A model generated the notes under the pieces. That model ran no database searches and was not told where the DNA came from. It was given only the letters and a program-made list of their open reading frames with translations. The position numbers were made by a program, and so were the translations under genes. Shown one piece after another: positions 53,521-63,288 of a DNA stretch of 64,000 nt. The first letter of the stretch is position 1, and each line of letters opens with the position of its first letter. This DNA is from Curtobacterium sp. VKM Ac-2922 (GTDB lineage Bacteria > Actinomycetota > Actinomycetes > Actinomycetales > Microbacteriaceae), in the NCBI RefSeq assembly GCF_022815645.1, contig NZ_JALGRO010000002.1, positions 248,001 through 312,000 on the forward strand, given 5' to 3'.

Positions 53521-56475
53521 CTAGGCGAAGGCCTCGACCGGCGGGCAGGCGCACACCAGGTTGCGGTCGCCGTACGCCTGGTCGATGCGGCGGACCGGCG
53601 GCCAGTACTTGCGCTCGGCGATGCCCGGCAGCGGGTACACCGCCTGTTCGCGCGTGTAGGCGTGCGTCCACTCCCCCGTGATGGCGGAGGCAGCGGTGTG
53701 CGGCGCACCCACCAGGGGGTTGTCGTCCGCCGGCCACTCCCCACGTTCGACCGCAGCGGCCTCGGCGCGGATGGCGAGCATGGCGTCGACGAACCGGTCG
53801 ATCTCGGCCAGGTCTTCGCTCTCGGTCGGTTCGACCATGAGCGTGCCGGCCACCGGGAACGACATCGTGGGCGCGTGGAACCCGTAGTCGACCAGCCGCT
53901 TCGCGACGTCGTCCACCGTGATGCCGGTGGTGTCGCGGAGCGGCCGCAGGTCGAGGATGCACTCGTGCGCGACGAGCCCGGACTCGCCCGTGTACAGGAC
54001 GGGGAACGCGTCGCGGAGTCGTGCCGCGATGTAGTTCGCCCCGAGCACCGCTGCCTCGGTCGCCCGGGTCAGGCCCTCGAGCCCCATCATGCGGACGTAG
54101 GTCCACGTGATCGGCAGGATGCTCGGGCTGCCGTAGGGCGCTGCGCTGACCGGGCCACCGGCGTGCGCCAGCCGACCCTCGACGTCGACGTCGGACGACG
54201 TCGACCCCGGCCGGCGGTCGGCCTGCTGCGCCATCGGGTGCGCGGGCAGGAACGCGGCCAGGTGCGCCTTCGCAGCGACCGGCCCCACGCCCGGTCCGCC
54301 GCCACCGTGCGGGATGCAGAACGTCTTGTGCAGGTTCAGGTGCGACACGTCGCCCCCGAAGTCGCCGAAGCGCGCGTGGCCGAGCAGCGCGTTGAGGTTC
54401 GCTCCGTCGACGTAGACCTGGCCGCCGGCGTCGTGCACGGCGTCGCAGATCGCGCGGATGTCGTGCTCGTACACGCCGTGCGTCGACGGGTACGTGATCA
54501 TCAGCGCCGCGAGGGTGTCGGCGTGCTCGGTCGTCTTCGCGCTGAGGTCGGCGAGGTCGACGTTGCCGTTCTCGTCACACGCCACCACGACGACGCGCAT
54601 CCCCGCCAGCACGGCCGACGCGGCGTTGGTGCCGTGGGCGCTCGACGGGATCAGGCACACGGTGCGCTGGTCGTCGCCACGGGACCGGTGGTAGCCGCGG
54701 ATCGCCAGCAGTCCGGCGAGCTCGCCCTGGCTGCCCGCGTTCGGCTGCAGCGACACGGTGTCGTAGCCGGTGACCTCGGCCAGCCAGGTCTCGAGGTCGC
54801 CGATCATGCCGAGGTAGCCGGTGACGTCGTCAGCCGGGGCGAACGGGTGCACGTTCGCGAACTCCGGCCACGTGACCGCCGCCATCTCGGTCGCCGCGTT
54901 GAGCTTCATCGTGCAGCTGCCGAGCGGGATCATGCCGCGGTCGAGCGCGTAGTCCTTGTCCGACAGGTGCTTCAGGTACCGCATCATCCGGGTCTCACTG
55001 CGGTGCGCGCTGAAGACCGGATGCGTCAGGTACTCGCTCTGCCGCAGCAGCGCGGACGGGAGGCTCGGGGCCGCGTCCGCCACGGCGGTCTCGACCGCAC
55101 GCTGGTCGGGTCCACTGCCCCCGCCGAACACGCCGGCCAGCACGCGGAGGTCGTCGGGCGTGGTCGTCTCGTCGACGGACAGCTGGAACGTGTCCGTGTC
55201 GACCAGGTGCAGCAGGTAGCCGGCAGCGCGGGCGTCGTCGACGATGCGACCTGCCCGCCCCTCGGCCCGCACGGTCAGCGTGTCGAACCACTGCTCGTGC
55301 ACGACGGTGAGCCCAGCGCTCGTGACGGCCTCGGCGAGCGCCGTGGTGGTCCGCGCGACGCGGGAGGCGATGAAGCGCAGTCCCTCGGGCCCGTGGTAGA
55401 CCGCGTACATCGAGGCCATGACGGCCAGCAGGACCTGCGCGGTGCAGATGTTGCTGGTCGCCTTCTCGCGCCGGATGTGCTGCTCGCGCGTCTGCAGGCT
55501 GAGGCGGTAGGCCATCCCGCCGTCGGCGTCGAAGGACACCCCGACCAGGCGGCCGGGCAGCTGGCGCTCGAGCCCCGCGCGGACGGCGAGGTAGCCGGCG
55601 TGCGGGCCACCGAAGCCGAGCGGGACGCCGAAGCGCTGGGACGTGCCCACGGCGACGTCGGCTCCGAGGTCGCCGGGCGAGGCGAGCAGCGTCATCGCGA
55701 GCAGGTCGGCCGCCACGACGGCGATGCCACCCCCGGCGTGCACGCGCTCGATCACGGACGACGGGTCGACGATGCGCCCGGACGAGCCCGGGTACTGCAC
55801 GATCACGCCGAAGGCGCCGTCGAGCTGGTCGTCGCTCGGGCCGGACGCGACGTCGAACGCACGCAGGGTGATCCCCACGGCGTCGGCACGGTGGTCGAGC
55901 AGCGCGCGGGTCTGCGGCAGCAGGTCGGCGTCGACCAGGAACGCGTCGCCCTTGACCTTGGACGCGCGACGGGCGAGCAGCATGCCCTCGACCACGGCGG
56001 TGCCCTCGTCGAGCATGGACGCACCCGCGGTGGCCATGCCGGTCAGGTCGGCGACCATCGTCTGGAAGTTGATGAGCGCTTCGAGGCGCCCCTGCGAGAT
56101 CTCGGGCTGGTACGGCGTGTATGCCGTGTACCAGCTGGGGTTCTCGAGCACGTTGCGCTGGATCACGGCGGGCGTGTGCGTGCCGTGGTAGCCCAGGCCG
56201 ATCATCGCCCGGCGCACGGTGTTCTGCGACGCCATCGCGCGCAGTTCGGCGAGCGCCTCGGTCTCGCCGACCGCGGCGGGGATCGACGAGGACGCGACCG
56301 GCTCGGCGTGGATCGACGCCGGGATCGCCGCACGGACGAGTTCGTCGAGCGACGACCGCCCGACGGTCTCGAGCATGGTGCGCTGGTCGGCCGGGGTGGT
56401 GCCGATGTGCCGGTCGGCGAACGTGGTCTGCAGGTTCACGTCGGTGTCCGTGTGGGTGCTCCGCAGGTCGGTCAT
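53521..56475 (-). CDS. gcvP: Glycine dehydrogenase (decarboxylating), P protein
   Basis: 984 aa, the single-chain form with an N-terminal PLP-fold half that is catalytically silent and an active C-terminal half. PLP lysine is near residue 717 in [21 protein letters not shown]; the N-terminal half has [20 protein letters not shown] and the glycine-rich [15 protein letters not shown]. It decarboxylates glycine and passes the aminomethyl group to GcvH. ATG 56475 shares ATGA with the gcvH stop. Confidence 0.97.
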   Translation of the reverse strand: MTDLRSTHTDTDVNLQTTFADRHIGTTPADQRTMLETVGRSSLDELVRAAIPASIHAEPVASSSIPAAVGETEALAELRAMASQNTVRRAMIGLGYHGTHTPAVIQRNVLENPSWYTAYTPYQPEISQGRLEALINFQTMVADLTGMATAGASMLDEGTAVVEGMLLARRASKVKGDAFLVDADLLPQTRALLDHRADAVGITLRAFDVASGPSDDQLDGAFGVIVQYPGSSGRIVDPSSVIERVHAGGGIAVVAADLLAMTLLASPGDLGADVAVGTSQRFGVPLGFGGPHAGYLAVRAGLERQLPGRLVGVSFDADGGMAYRLSLQTREQHIRREKATSNICTAQVLLAVMASMYAVYHGPEGLRFIASRVARTTTALAEAVTSAGLTVVHEQWFDTLTVRAEGRAGRIVDDARAAGYLLHLVDTDTFQLSVDETTTPDDLRVLAGVFGGGSGPDQRAVETAVADAAPSLPSALLRQSEYLTHPVFSAHRSETRMMRYLKHLSDKDYALDRGMIPLGSCTMKLNAATEMAAVTWPEFANVHPFAPADDVTGYLGMIGDLETWLAEVTGYDTVSLQPNAGSQGELAGLLAIRGYHRSRGDDQRTVCLIPSSAHGTNAASAVLAGMRVVVVACDENGNVDLADLSAKTTEHADTLAALMITYPSTHGVYEHDIRAICDAVHDAGGQVYVDGANLNALLGHARFGDFGGDVSHLNLHKTFCIPHGGGGPGVGPVAAKAHLAAFLPAHPMAQQADRRPGSTSSDVDVEGRLAHAGGPVSAAPYGSPSILPITWTYVRMMGLEGLTRATEAAVLGANYIAARLRDAFPVLYTGESGLVAHECILDLRPLRDTTGITVDDVAKRLVDYGFHAPTMSFPVAGTLMVEPTESEDLAEIDRFVDAMLAIRAEAAAVERGEWPADDNPLVGAPHTAASAITGEWTHAYTREQAVYPLPGIAERKYWPPVRRIDQAYGDRNLVCACPPVEAFA

Positions 56476-56849
56476 GCGACGAAGGCCCGGTAGGCGTCGT
56501 GGTCCATCAGGTCGCCGGGGAAGTCGGTGCCCTCGACCTTGATCTTGACGAGCCAGCCGGCGCCGAACGGGTCCTGGTTGACGGTGTCGGGCGCGTCGAC
56601 GACGGCGTCGTTGATCTCGACGACTTCGCCCTCGATCGGCGCGAAGAGCTCGCCGACGCTCTTGGTGGACTCGATCTCGCCGAGCTGGTCGCCCGCGGTC
56701 GCGGTGGTGCCGACGGCGGGGAGCTCGACGTAGACGACGTCACCGAGCTGCTCGGCGGCGTGGTCGGTGATGCCGACCGTGACGACGTCGCCGTCGACGA
56801 GCAGCCACTCGTGGTCCTTGGTGTACTGCAGTGCGGTCTGGTCGGTCAT
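56472..56849 (-). CDS. gcvH: Glycine cleavage system H protein
   Basis: 125 aa. Lipoyl domain with the modified lysine K63 in [19 protein letters not shown]; starts [20 protein letters not shown]. It shuttles the lipoyl-bound aminomethyl group between GcvP, GcvT and the L protein. No lipoate ligase is nearby. Starts four bases after gcvT. Confidence 0.97.
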   Translation of the reverse strand: MTDQTALQYTKDHEWLLVDGDVVTVGITDHAAEQLGDVVYVELPAVGTTATAGDQLGEIESTKSVGELFAPIEGEVVEINDAVVDAPDTVNQDPFGAGWLVKIKVEGTDFPGDLMDHDAYRAFVA

Positions 56850-56853
56850 GACC

Positions 56854-57978
56854 TCAGCCTTTCGATGCGCGGCGGTAGAAGGGGAACGCGGAGACGGTTG
56901 CGGGGATGGCCGTACCGCGGACGTCGATGTGCAGGAGTTGTCCCTCGGTGGCGGCGGACGGCGCGACGAACGCCATCGCGACCGGGTGGCCCAGGGTCGG
57001 GGACAGGGCGCCCGAGGTGACGGTGCCGACGACGGTGCCGTCGTGCAGGACCGGGTAGCCGGCTCGGGCGGCGCGACGGCCCTCCATCACCAGGCCGACG
57101 AGCACGGGTGCGTCGTCGGCCGGCACGACACCGGCGTCGCCGACGAACGAGCCGGACGTCGCGACGACTCGACCGAGACCGGCCTGGGCCGGACGGGTCG
57201 ACGTGGTGAGTTCGTGGCCGTAGAGCGGCATGCCGGCTTCGAGACGCAGGGTGTCGCGCGCCGCGAGACCGGCGGGCACGACACCGCGCGTTGCGCCGGC
57301 CTCGAGCAGGGCGTCCCAGATCGCCGGGGCCACGTCGGGAGCGCTGTAGATCTCGAAGCCGTCCTCGCCGGTGTAGCCGGTGCGGGCGATGAGCACCTCG
57401 GACCCGTCGAACACGGCGTGCAGGACGCGGTAGTACCGGAGTTCGTCGAGCGGGGTCTCGGGCTGCAGGCGGTCCTCGACGACGAGCTCGTCGAGCGTGC
57501 CCGCGGCGGCCGGCCCCTGGATGGCGACCAGCGCCGTCGTGTCCGAGTCGTCCGTCACCGTGACGTCGAAGTCCGCGGCACGGGCCTGCAGTGCGTCGAC
57601 GGCGACCTGCCGGTTGGCGGCGTTCGCGACCACCAGGTACGAGTCGTCGTCGATCCGGTACACCACCAGGTCGTCGAGGATGCCGCCGTCCTCGCCGAGC
57701 AGCAGCGAGTACTTGGCGCGGCCGACCGTCATCGCGGCGAAGGACCCGGCGAGCGCGTGGTCGAGGAACGCCACGGCCTGGGGACCGGTGACACCGATCT
57801 CGGCCATGTGCGACAGGTCGAACACCCCGGCCGCCTGGCGCACCGCGTGGTGCTCGGCGAGGTCCGAGGAGTACCGCACGGGCATGCGGTAGCCGGCGAA
57901 GTCGGTGAACGCGGCACCGGCGGATTCGTGTGCCGCTTCGAGCGGTGACGAGCGGAGCGCGGACTGGTCAGGGGACAT
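56854..57978 (-). CDS. gcvT: Glycine cleavage system T protein (aminomethyltransferase)
   Basis: 374 aa. Folate-binding YgfZ/GcvT fold with [34 protein letters not shown] (written [13 protein letters not shown] here) and [16 protein letters not shown]. It forms methylene-tetrahydrofolate and releases ammonia. ATG 57978 follows GGGAGAA. The open frame extends to 58062, but that part overlaps the riboswitch and its platform hairpin and was not included. Confidence 0.96.
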   Translation of the reverse strand: MSPDQSALRSSPLEAAHESAGAAFTDFAGYRMPVRYSSDLAEHHAVRQAAGVFDLSHMAEIGVTGPQAVAFLDHALAGSFAAMTVGRAKYSLLLGEDGGILDDLVVYRIDDDSYLVVANAANRQVAVDALQARAADFDVTVTDDSDTTALVAIQGPAAAGTLDELVVEDRLQPETPLDELRYYRVLHAVFDGSEVLIARTGYTGEDGFEIYSAPDVAPAIWDALLEAGATRGVVPAGLAARDTLRLEAGMPLYGHELTTSTRPAQAGLGRVVATSGSFVGDAGVVPADDAPVLVGLVMEGRRAARAGYPVLHDGTVVGTVTSGALSPTLGHPVAMAFVAPSAATEGQLLHIDVRGTAIPATVSAFPFYRRASKG

Positions 57979-58019
57979 GCGGAGTTCTCCCGTGGTGGGC
58001 TGCCCGACGACGCCGGGCG

Positions 58020-58044
58020 GTGTCCGACGAGGGTCGTCGGACAC
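58020..58044 (-). promoter_or_regulatory. Expression-platform hairpin below the glycine riboswitch
   Basis: Perfect 11-bp stem GTGTCCGACGA/TCGTCGGACAC with loop of three, directly after the second aptamer and about 40 bases before gcvT. No U-run follows, so control may act on translation or by Rho. Confidence 0.6.
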
Positions 58045-58047
58045 GAA

Positions 58048-58262
58048 CTCCCCCTCTGTCATGGGCCTGAGAGTTTCACCGCGGCCCGTGAGGTCCGGCG
58101 GCTTTCACCGTGGGCGAGACTCCGGAGCGCCCGGCGGGGCACCGTGTCTGCTTTTCAGAGTGGCCTGTCCGCTGCGGTGTTGGACCTGAGAGATTGACGG
58201 GGAGGTTGCTCCTTCGGTGCCGGACGCACCGACGAGCGGTGGCGGACGGCGTCTCCCGCGGC
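58048..58262 (-). promoter_or_regulatory. Tandem glycine riboswitch (gcvT motif)
   Basis: Two aptamers in tandem. The first has CACCGAAGGAGCAACC and AATCTCTCAGGTCC; the second has CACGGTGAAAGCC and AAACTCTCAGGCCCATGACA, closing with AGAGGGGGAG. CTCTCAGG and the xCCGAAG/GGTGAA cores are the conserved glycine-binding elements. Paired aptamers of this class normally switch gcv genes on when glycine is plentiful. Confidence 0.92.
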
Positions 58263-58294
58263 GGGTGATCGGCCTGGTGTGCAGTTGTGGTGGC

Positions 58295-58300
58295 AGTCTA
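58295..58300 (-). promoter_or_regulatory. -10 hexamer TAGACT (context GGTAGACT) of the gcv operon
   Basis: About 33 bases before the 5' edge of the riboswitch, the expected place for its promoter. Confidence 0.5.
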
Positions 58301-58372
58301 CCGAGGTCGCGTTTCCGGCATGTGACGGATCTGGATCGACGCGGCGAGCGGCTGCGGGCCTTCGACATCTCG

Positions 58373-58378
58373 TAGAGT
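58373..58378 (+). promoter_or_regulatory. -10 hexamer TAGAGT of the BlaI-type gene
   Basis: Seven bases before GTG 58386. Confidence 0.4.
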
Positions 58379-58385
58379 GGCCGTC

Positions 58386-58760
58386 GTGGCAGGACAACGG
58401 CAGCGCCCGCGCGGGCAGCTCGAGCAGGCGGTGCTCGACGCGCTCTGGTCGGCCGACGGCGGGCTGACGGCGCGTCAGGTGCTCGACGCGTTCCCCGAAC
58501 CCCGTCCGGCGCTGACCACGGTGCTCACGGTGCTCGACCGCCTCGGCCGCAAGGGCACCGTCGAACGTCAGCAGCACGCCGAGGCGCCGCTGACCTTCCG
58601 TGCCACGCACTCGCGCGAGGAACAGACCGCGTCGCTCATGTCGAGCGCCCTCGCCGCTGCCTCGGACCGCGAGGCCGCGCTCCTGCAGTTCACCGGTTCG
58701 CTGGCGTCCGACGACCTGCAGGCACTGCGCCGCGCCCTCGACGCCCGCGCCCGCTCCTGA
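58386..58760 (+). CDS. BlaI/MecI/CopY-family transcriptional regulator
   Basis: 124 aa. Winged helix (residues 8-80, LEQAVLDALWSADGGLTARQ and ALTTVLTVLDRLGRKGTVE) followed by a dimerisation helix. Family members are repressors inactivated by proteolysis from a cognate M56 sensor or by metals. The M56 peptidase gene lies 25 bp downstream. No beta-lactamase or copper gene is adjacent, so the regulon is unknown. Confidence 0.9.
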   Translation: MAGQRQRPRGQLEQAVLDALWSADGGLTARQVLDAFPEPRPALTTVLTVLDRLGRKGTVERQQHAEAPLTFRATHSREEQTASLMSSALAAASDREAALLQFTGSLASDDLQALRRALDARARS

Positions 58761-58785
58761 CGGTCCGACGGCGGGAGCAGGCAGC

Positions 58786-59532
58786 GTGGTCGTCACCGGC
58801 ATCGTCCTGGTCGTCCTGGCCCTGGTCGTCGTCGTGGTCGCCCCGCGCGTCCTGACCCGCTCGGCGTGGACGATCGACCGGCCCCGCACGGCACTGGTCG
58901 CCTGGTCGCTCGCCGTGCTGCTGGGCGCGGTCGGCTTCGTCGTCGGGATCGCCCTCGTCGTGCTCGCCGACCGCCCGCTGACCGACCCGTTCGCGATCGG
59001 CGACTCCCCCACGCACGGCCTGAACGTCGGCGTCGCGGTGCTCGCCGTCATCGCCTTCGTCATCGCCGTCCGGGTCCGGCCGGGCTCCGAGCACCGCGCG
59101 GTCCGCGAGGCCATGCGCTCCGGCGCCGCCCCGCACCGCGAGATCGACGGCACGATCGTCGCCGTCGTCGAGGCCGACCACGCGCTGGCCTGCGCCGTCC
59201 CGGGGCGGAGTGGCGGGGTGCTCGTCAGCTCCGGTCTGGCCGACCGGTTGCGCACCGACGAACTGGAGGCCGTGGTCGCCCACGAACGCGCCCATCTGCA
59301 GCAGCACCACGCGGCCGTCGTCGCGGTCGCCGAGTCGATCGAACGTGCGGTCCCGTGGATCCCCGGGGCGCGCGCCATGGCGCGCTCGACGCGCGTGCTG
59401 GTCGAGTTCGCGGCCGACGACGCGGCAGCGCGCCGCATCGGACGCGACGCGGTGCGGCGGGCCGTCCTGGTGGCGGACGCGACCAGCGCGCTCGCGGTGA
59501 TCCGGGCCTCCCGACTGTCGGACCGGGACTGA
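58786..59532 (+). CDS. M56-family (BlaR1/MecR1-like) membrane metallopeptidase, no sensor domain
   Basis: 248 aa. Three membrane helices (residues 3-22, 38-62, 77-95) and a cytoplasmic gluzincin domain with HERAH (H166, E167, H170) and a downstream EFAADDAAARR that supplies the third ligand. BlaR1 has an extracellular penicillin-binding sensor after the last helix; it is absent here. GTG 58786 follows GGGAG. It is paired with the BlaI-type repressor, its probable target or partner. Confidence 0.85.
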   Translation: MVVTGIVLVVLALVVVVVAPRVLTRSAWTIDRPRTALVAWSLAVLLGAVGFVVGIALVVLADRPLTDPFAIGDSPTHGLNVGVAVLAVIAFVIAVRVRPGSEHRAVREAMRSGAAPHREIDGTIVAVVEADHALACAVPGRSGGVLVSSGLADRLRTDELEAVVAHERAHLQQHHAAVVAVAESIERAVPWIPGARAMARSTRVLVEFAADDAAARRIGRDAVRRAVLVADATSALAVIRASRLSDRD

Positions 59533-59572
59533 AGGACGCCTGTCGGGGCCGAGGCATAGGCTTGCAGGCACC

Positions 59573-60055
59573 GTGAAGCCACTGACCGAAGCAGACATCC
59601 GTTCGTCGTTCGTCAACGCCACCCCGGACGAACTGGCCCAGCTCCCCATCCCCGGACTGCACGAGATGCTCTGGGACGACCGCGAGTTCCTGGGCTGGCG
59701 CGACCCGCAGGCCGCCCGCCGTGGCTACATCGTGTCGTGGATGGACGACCGGGCCGTGGGCATCGTCGTCCGCTCGGCCGGCGGGTCCCTGCGTCCGGGC
59801 ATCGCCGCGATGTGCTCGTTCTGCCACTCCCCCCAGCCCGCGACCCAGGTGCGGCTGTTCTCGGCGGCCCGCGGTGGCGAGGCCGGACGGAACGGCAACA
59901 CCATCGGCACGTACATCTGCGAAGACCTGGGCTGCCCGCTGCTCATCCGCACCGCGCCGCCGCACCTGAACCCGCCGGCGACGATCGCCATGCGCGGCGA
60001 GGCCCTGCTGTCACGCGTGCAGAACTTCACGGCCGACATCATGGGGTCGGTGTGA
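59573..60055 (+). CDS. FBP-domain (FusB-like, treble-clef zinc finger) protein
   Basis: 160 aa. Zinc ligands CSFCH (C-x2-C, near residues 82-85) and ICEDLGCP (C-x4-C, near 124-129) form the C-terminal treble clef of EF-G-binding FBP/FusB proteins. The N-terminal half is helical. FusB proteins release EF-G from ribosomes and give fusidic-acid tolerance; housekeeping relatives occur in many Actinobacteria, so resistance is not implied. The stop overlaps the next gene (GTGA). Confidence 0.82.
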   Translation: MKPLTEADIRSSFVNATPDELAQLPIPGLHEMLWDDREFLGWRDPQAARRGYIVSWMDDRAVGIVVRSAGGSLRPGIAAMCSFCHSPQPATQVRLFSAARGGEAGRNGNTIGTYICEDLGCPLLIRTAPPHLNPPATIAMRGEALLSRVQNFTADIMGSV

Positions 60056-60324
60056 CGGGCCAGCCGGCGTCGTCGCGGTTCGCGACCGCGCGGTGGGTCG
60101 TGGTCGAGGACCTGGGCGAGGGGCGCTGGCGTCTGGCCGTCACCGACGAAGCCGACGACGAACTCGGGTCGTTCGGTCTGGGAGTCGAGGGACCCTGGGA
60201 CCCGGACGTCGAGCCGCACGTGGCGTTCGTGTTGACGCAGGTCGGGCTCGCGCTGCAAGGGTCGCGGCCGTGGCGACAGGACGAGCTCGGCGCGTACCGG
60301 GCGCCGGTGCTGCCGGTCGCCTGA
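60052..60324 (+). CDS. Small protein coupled to the FBP gene, function unknown
   Basis: 90 aa, beginning VTGQPASSRFATARWVVVED. Predicted beta-rich, one domain (ARWVVVEDLGEGRWRLAVTD), acidic, no signal or membrane part. The GTG start overlaps the FBP stop, so the two are translated together and may interact. Family not recognised. Confidence 0.65.
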   Translation: MTGQPASSRFATARWVVVEDLGEGRWRLAVTDEADDELGSFGLGVEGPWDPDVEPHVAFVLTQVGLALQGSRPWRQDELGAYRAPVLPVA

Positions 60325-60355
60325 GCCGTTCGGTGGGCGCCTGCGATGTCGAGGG

Positions 60356-61237
60356 TCAGTCGACCGCGGCGATGAACGCCTGCAGGACCTGCCGGTCGTC
60401 GTCCGCCCGGGTCGCCCAGCACAGCTCGCTGGCGTGCGTGCCCGTCAGCGGCAGCAGCACGACCGTGTCCGGGGCAGCCAGGGTCGCACTCGCCGGAGCC
60501 ACCGTGACCCCGAGCCCCACTCCGACCAGGTGCAGCACCGTGGCCCAGGTCGTCGCCTCCTGCACGACGATCGGACGCCGGCCCGCCGACAGCACCGGGG
60601 CCAGGTTGCGTTCCGTGGCGAGCGAGCCGGCCTCGGCGGGGAAGAACACGAACGGGTCGTCGACCAGCTCGCTGCCCGCGATCGACGCCCGGTCGGCGAA
60701 CCGGTGCCCGCGCGGGACCGCCGCGACGAACCGCTCGGTGCGGAACGGGGTGAGCCGCACACCCTCGGTCGGGTCCGGGTCGCGCACGACGGCCAGGTCG
60801 AGTTCGCCGCGGACGACCCGGGCGAGCAGCCGCGAGGTGTAGCCCTCGGTCAGCTCGACCCGGACGCCGGGGTGGCGCTCGCGGAACCGCTGCACGCGCT
60901 CGATCGGGCCGAGCGGCAGCGCCGACACGACGAACCCGACGTCGAGCCGTCCGACCTCGCCGCGGCCGACCCGCACGGCTTCGTCCAGGTCGCGTTCCGC
61001 CTGGGACAGCAGCGACCGGGCGCGCCCCTGCAGCACCCGCCCGGCGGGCGTCAGCGCGACACTGCGCGAGGTCCGGACGAACAGGTCGACACCGAGTGCC
61101 CGCTCGGTGCGGCGGATCTGTTGCGACAGTGCCGGCTGGGCCATGTGCAGCTGCTCGGCCGCTCGCCCGAAGTGCAGCGCGTCGGCGACGGCCAGGAACG
61201 CGCGCAGGTGCCGCAGGTCGACGTCGCGAGGATCCAT
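60356..61237 (-). CDS. LysR-family transcriptional regulator
   Basis: 293 aa. N-terminal winged helix (LRHLRAFLAVADALHFGRAA; AQPALSQQIRRTERALG) and a C-terminal periplasmic-binding-type effector domain (about residues 90-290). ATG 61237 is fixed by TACGCT six bases upstream. It is divergent from a GNAT gene, the usual target arrangement for LysR proteins; the 68-bp gap is the likely binding site. Effector unknown. Confidence 0.9.
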   Translation of the reverse strand: MDPRDVDLRHLRAFLAVADALHFGRAAEQLHMAQPALSQQIRRTERALGVDLFVRTSRSVALTPAGRVLQGRARSLLSQAERDLDEAVRVGRGEVGRLDVGFVVSALPLGPIERVQRFRERHPGVRVELTEGYTSRLLARVVRGELDLAVVRDPDPTEGVRLTPFRTERFVAAVPRGHRFADRASIAGSELVDDPFVFFPAEAGSLATERNLAPVLSAGRRPIVVQEATTWATVLHLVGVGLGVTVAPASATLAAPDTVVLLPLTGTHASELCWATRADDDRQVLQAFIAAVD

Positions 61238-61243
61238 GCATGC

Positions 61244-61249
61244 AGCGTA
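61244..61249 (-). promoter_or_regulatory. -10 hexamer TACGCT of the LysR gene
   Basis: Six bases before ATG 61237. Confidence 0.5.
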
Positions 61250-61305
61250 TCGATCCACGCGAACGAGTATTGGACGCGACTTCGTCACGGCCGCAGGATG
61301 GACGC

Positions 61306-61788
61306 ATGCCCGACACCGCGTCCGTCACCATCGCCGACCTTGCCTCGCCCGCCGACGCCGAGGCCTTCCGCACGCTCAACGAGGCGTGGATCACCCGCTT
61401 CTTCACGCTCGAGGACGAGGACGTCGCGATCCTCGGCGACCCCGTCGGGCGGATCATCGAGCCCGGCGGTGCGGTGTTCGTCGCCCGGCTCGGAGACGCC
61501 GTCGTCGGCTGCGTCGGCATCGCCCCCGAGGGCGACGGAGTGTTCGAGCTCGTGAAGATGGCCGTTGCGGCGGACCACCAGGGACACGGCACCGGATGCC
61601 GGCTCATCCAGGCAGCCCTCGATCGCGCCCGCGAGCTCGGCGCGCGGCGCGTCACGCTCGAGACGAACGCCACCCTGGCCAGCGCCGTGCACCTGTACGA
61701 GACGTCCGGCTTCCGGCACCTGGCGCCCGAGGAACGGCACGCCAGTCCGTACGTGCGCGCCGACGTGGCGATGGTGCTGGACCTCTGA
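61306..61788 (+). CDS. GNAT-family N-acetyltransferase
   Basis: 160 aa. Acetyl-CoA loop VAADHQGHGTGCRLIQAALD (QGHGTG), preceded by a beta4 strand FELVKMAV and followed by LETNATLASAVHLYETSGF. Substrate unknown. Divergent from the LysR gene, which may control it. No -10 at six bases is seen; the ATG has GCAGGATGG upstream as a weak site. Confidence 0.85.
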   Translation: MPDTASVTIADLASPADAEAFRTLNEAWITRFFTLEDEDVAILGDPVGRIIEPGGAVFVARLGDAVVGCVGIAPEGDGVFELVKMAVAADHQGHGTGCRLIQAALDRARELGARRVTLETNATLASAVHLYETSGFRHLAPEERHASPYVRADVAMVLDL

Positions 61789-61803
61789 CCCGGGCGTTCC
61801 CGC

Positions 61804-61809
61804 TACGAT
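61804..61809 (+). promoter_or_regulatory. -10 hexamer TACGAT of the 67-aa gene
   Basis: Six bases before ATG 61816, supporting this short ORF as a real gene. Confidence 0.5.
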
Positions 61810-61815
61810 CGCGGC

Positions 61816-62019
61816 ATGGCGACGCACGAGGTCCAGGCCGTCCGCGAACAGGGCATGTGGCAGGTGTTCATCGACGGGTTCCTGGTGACCGAGGTCCCAC
61901 GGTGGTCCTCCGTCGGGTTCGTCGCCCGCGAGTGGGTCGCGATGACCGAGGAACTGCCCTCGAGCGAGGTCCACGTGCACGTCCGCGTCGTCGGCAGGAA
62001 CCACTACCTCGACGCCTGA
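61816..62019 (+). CDS. 67-aa protein, function unknown
   Basis: MATHEVQAVREQGMWQVFID... to HVHVRVVGRNHYLDA. Predicted small alpha/beta domain with a strand-rich end. The leaderless -10 and normal codon bias support expression. It converges with the MalY-type gene four bases downstream. Family not recognised. Confidence 0.65.
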   Translation: MATHEVQAVREQGMWQVFIDGFLVTEVPRWSSVGFVAREWVAMTEELPSSEVHVHVRVVGRNHYLDA

Positions 62020-62023
62020 CGCG

Positions 62024-63211
62024 TCAGGCGGTGTGCCAGACCACCGCTTCCTGCGCGCCCGACGGGTACGCGGCAGCGATCCGCAGCACCGCCTCGCGCA
62101 GGGTGTCCGGCGAGCACGCCAGGTTGATCCGTGCGAAGCCACGCCCCTCGGCGCCGAACGGCACGCCCGAGTTCAGGGCGACGAACGCGTGCTCGCGCAG
62201 CGGCACGGCCGGGTCGTCCCCCAGCCCGAGCCCACGGAAGTCCAGCCACGCCAGGTAGCCGGCACGCGGCCGTGAGTAGACCACCCCGGGCAGGTGCTCG
62301 GCCAGCAGCTTCGCGAGCAGCCGGTCGTTCGCCACGATCCGGTCGATGACGTCGTCGAGCCACCCCACCGCCAGCGAGAAGGCGGCCAGGTTGGCGTGCA
62401 ACCCGAGGATGCTCGTCCGGCAGGCCACCTCGTCCCACAGGGTGTCGAGCATCGCGGCGGTGCGGTCGTCCCCCGCGACGATGACCGAGCACTTCACCCC
62501 GGCCAGGTTCCAGCCCTTGCTGGCCGACGTCACGCACACACTGCGCGCCCCGGCCTGCTCGGCGATCGACGCGAACGGGGTGAACTGCACGCCCGGGTGG
62601 GTCAGCGGGGCGTGGATCTCGTCCGAGACCACCAGCACGTCGTACCGGGCCGCGAGCTCCGCCAGCGCGAGCAGGTCGGCGCGGTCGTGCACCAGGCCGA
62701 TCGGGTTGTGCGGGTTGCAGAGCAGGAACACGCGCACACCGTCGGCGAAGGCACGCTCGAGGGCTGCCAGGTCGAGTCGGTACACCCCCCACTGCTCGGC
62801 GAGCGGCACGGCCTCGACCTGACATCGCGCCTCGTCGATCAGCTCGAAGAACGGCGGGTACACCGGCGGGGTGATCGCGACGCGGCCGCCCTCCGGAAGC
62901 GCGAGCCGCAGGGTCTCGACGATCCCCACGCTGACGTCGGTCGCCAGGTGCACCCGCGCGGGGTCGAGCTCCCAGCCCCAGCGGTCCGCAGCGAACTGCG
63001 CGAAGGCCGGCGCGAGGGGTCCCGGGCCGTCCAGGTACCCCAGGTCGGACTGCTGGACCCGCTCGACGAGTGCCTGGCGGATCTCCGGCGCGACCTCGTG
63101 GTCCATCTCGGCGACGAACAGGGGCAGCACGTCCGGCGCGTAGCGCGTCCACTTGATGCTGGTGCGGACCCCGCGCAGCGTGCCGACCGGGTCCTGCTCG
63201 TCGTGCGCCAT
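62024..63211 (-). CDS. MalY/PatB-family PLP aminotransferase or C-S lyase
   Basis: 395 aa, fold-type I. PLP lysine K232 in TSASKGWNLAGVK; LCNPHNPIGLV and VVSDEIHAPLTHPG are the MalY/PatB-type sequences, which cleave cystathionine or other cysteine S-conjugates rather than transaminate. ATG 63211 agrees with the family N-terminus (GVRTSIKWTRY). No metabolic partner is nearby. Confidence 0.88.
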   Translation of the reverse strand: MAHDEQDPVGTLRGVRTSIKWTRYAPDVLPLFVAEMDHEVAPEIRQALVERVQQSDLGYLDGPGPLAPAFAQFAADRWGWELDPARVHLATDVSVGIVETLRLALPEGGRVAITPPVYPPFFELIDEARCQVEAVPLAEQWGVYRLDLAALERAFADGVRVFLLCNPHNPIGLVHDRADLLALAELAARYDVLVVSDEIHAPLTHPGVQFTPFASIAEQAGARSVCVTSASKGWNLAGVKCSVIVAGDDRTAAMLDTLWDEVACRTSILGLHANLAAFSLAVGWLDDVIDRIVANDRLLAKLLAEHLPGVVYSRPRAGYLAWLDFRGLGLGDDPAVPLREHAFVALNSGVPFGAEGRGFARINLACSPDTLREAVLRIAAAYPSGAQEAVVWHTA

Positions 63212-63288
63212 GCGTCCCAGGATGCACCGGACTGCAGGCCCGGTGCGAGTCCGCACGTCATCGCGCGTCGTCTCCGGGCCGTGCACAC

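Noticed and set aside
53662..56493. 943-codon open frame on the + strand opposite gcvP
   Set aside because: Antisense shadow of a perfect gcvP; no motif and no ribosome site.
57979..58062. Longer gcvT start
   Set aside because: Would translate the riboswitch platform hairpin; ATG 57978 has the SD and matches the family N-terminus.
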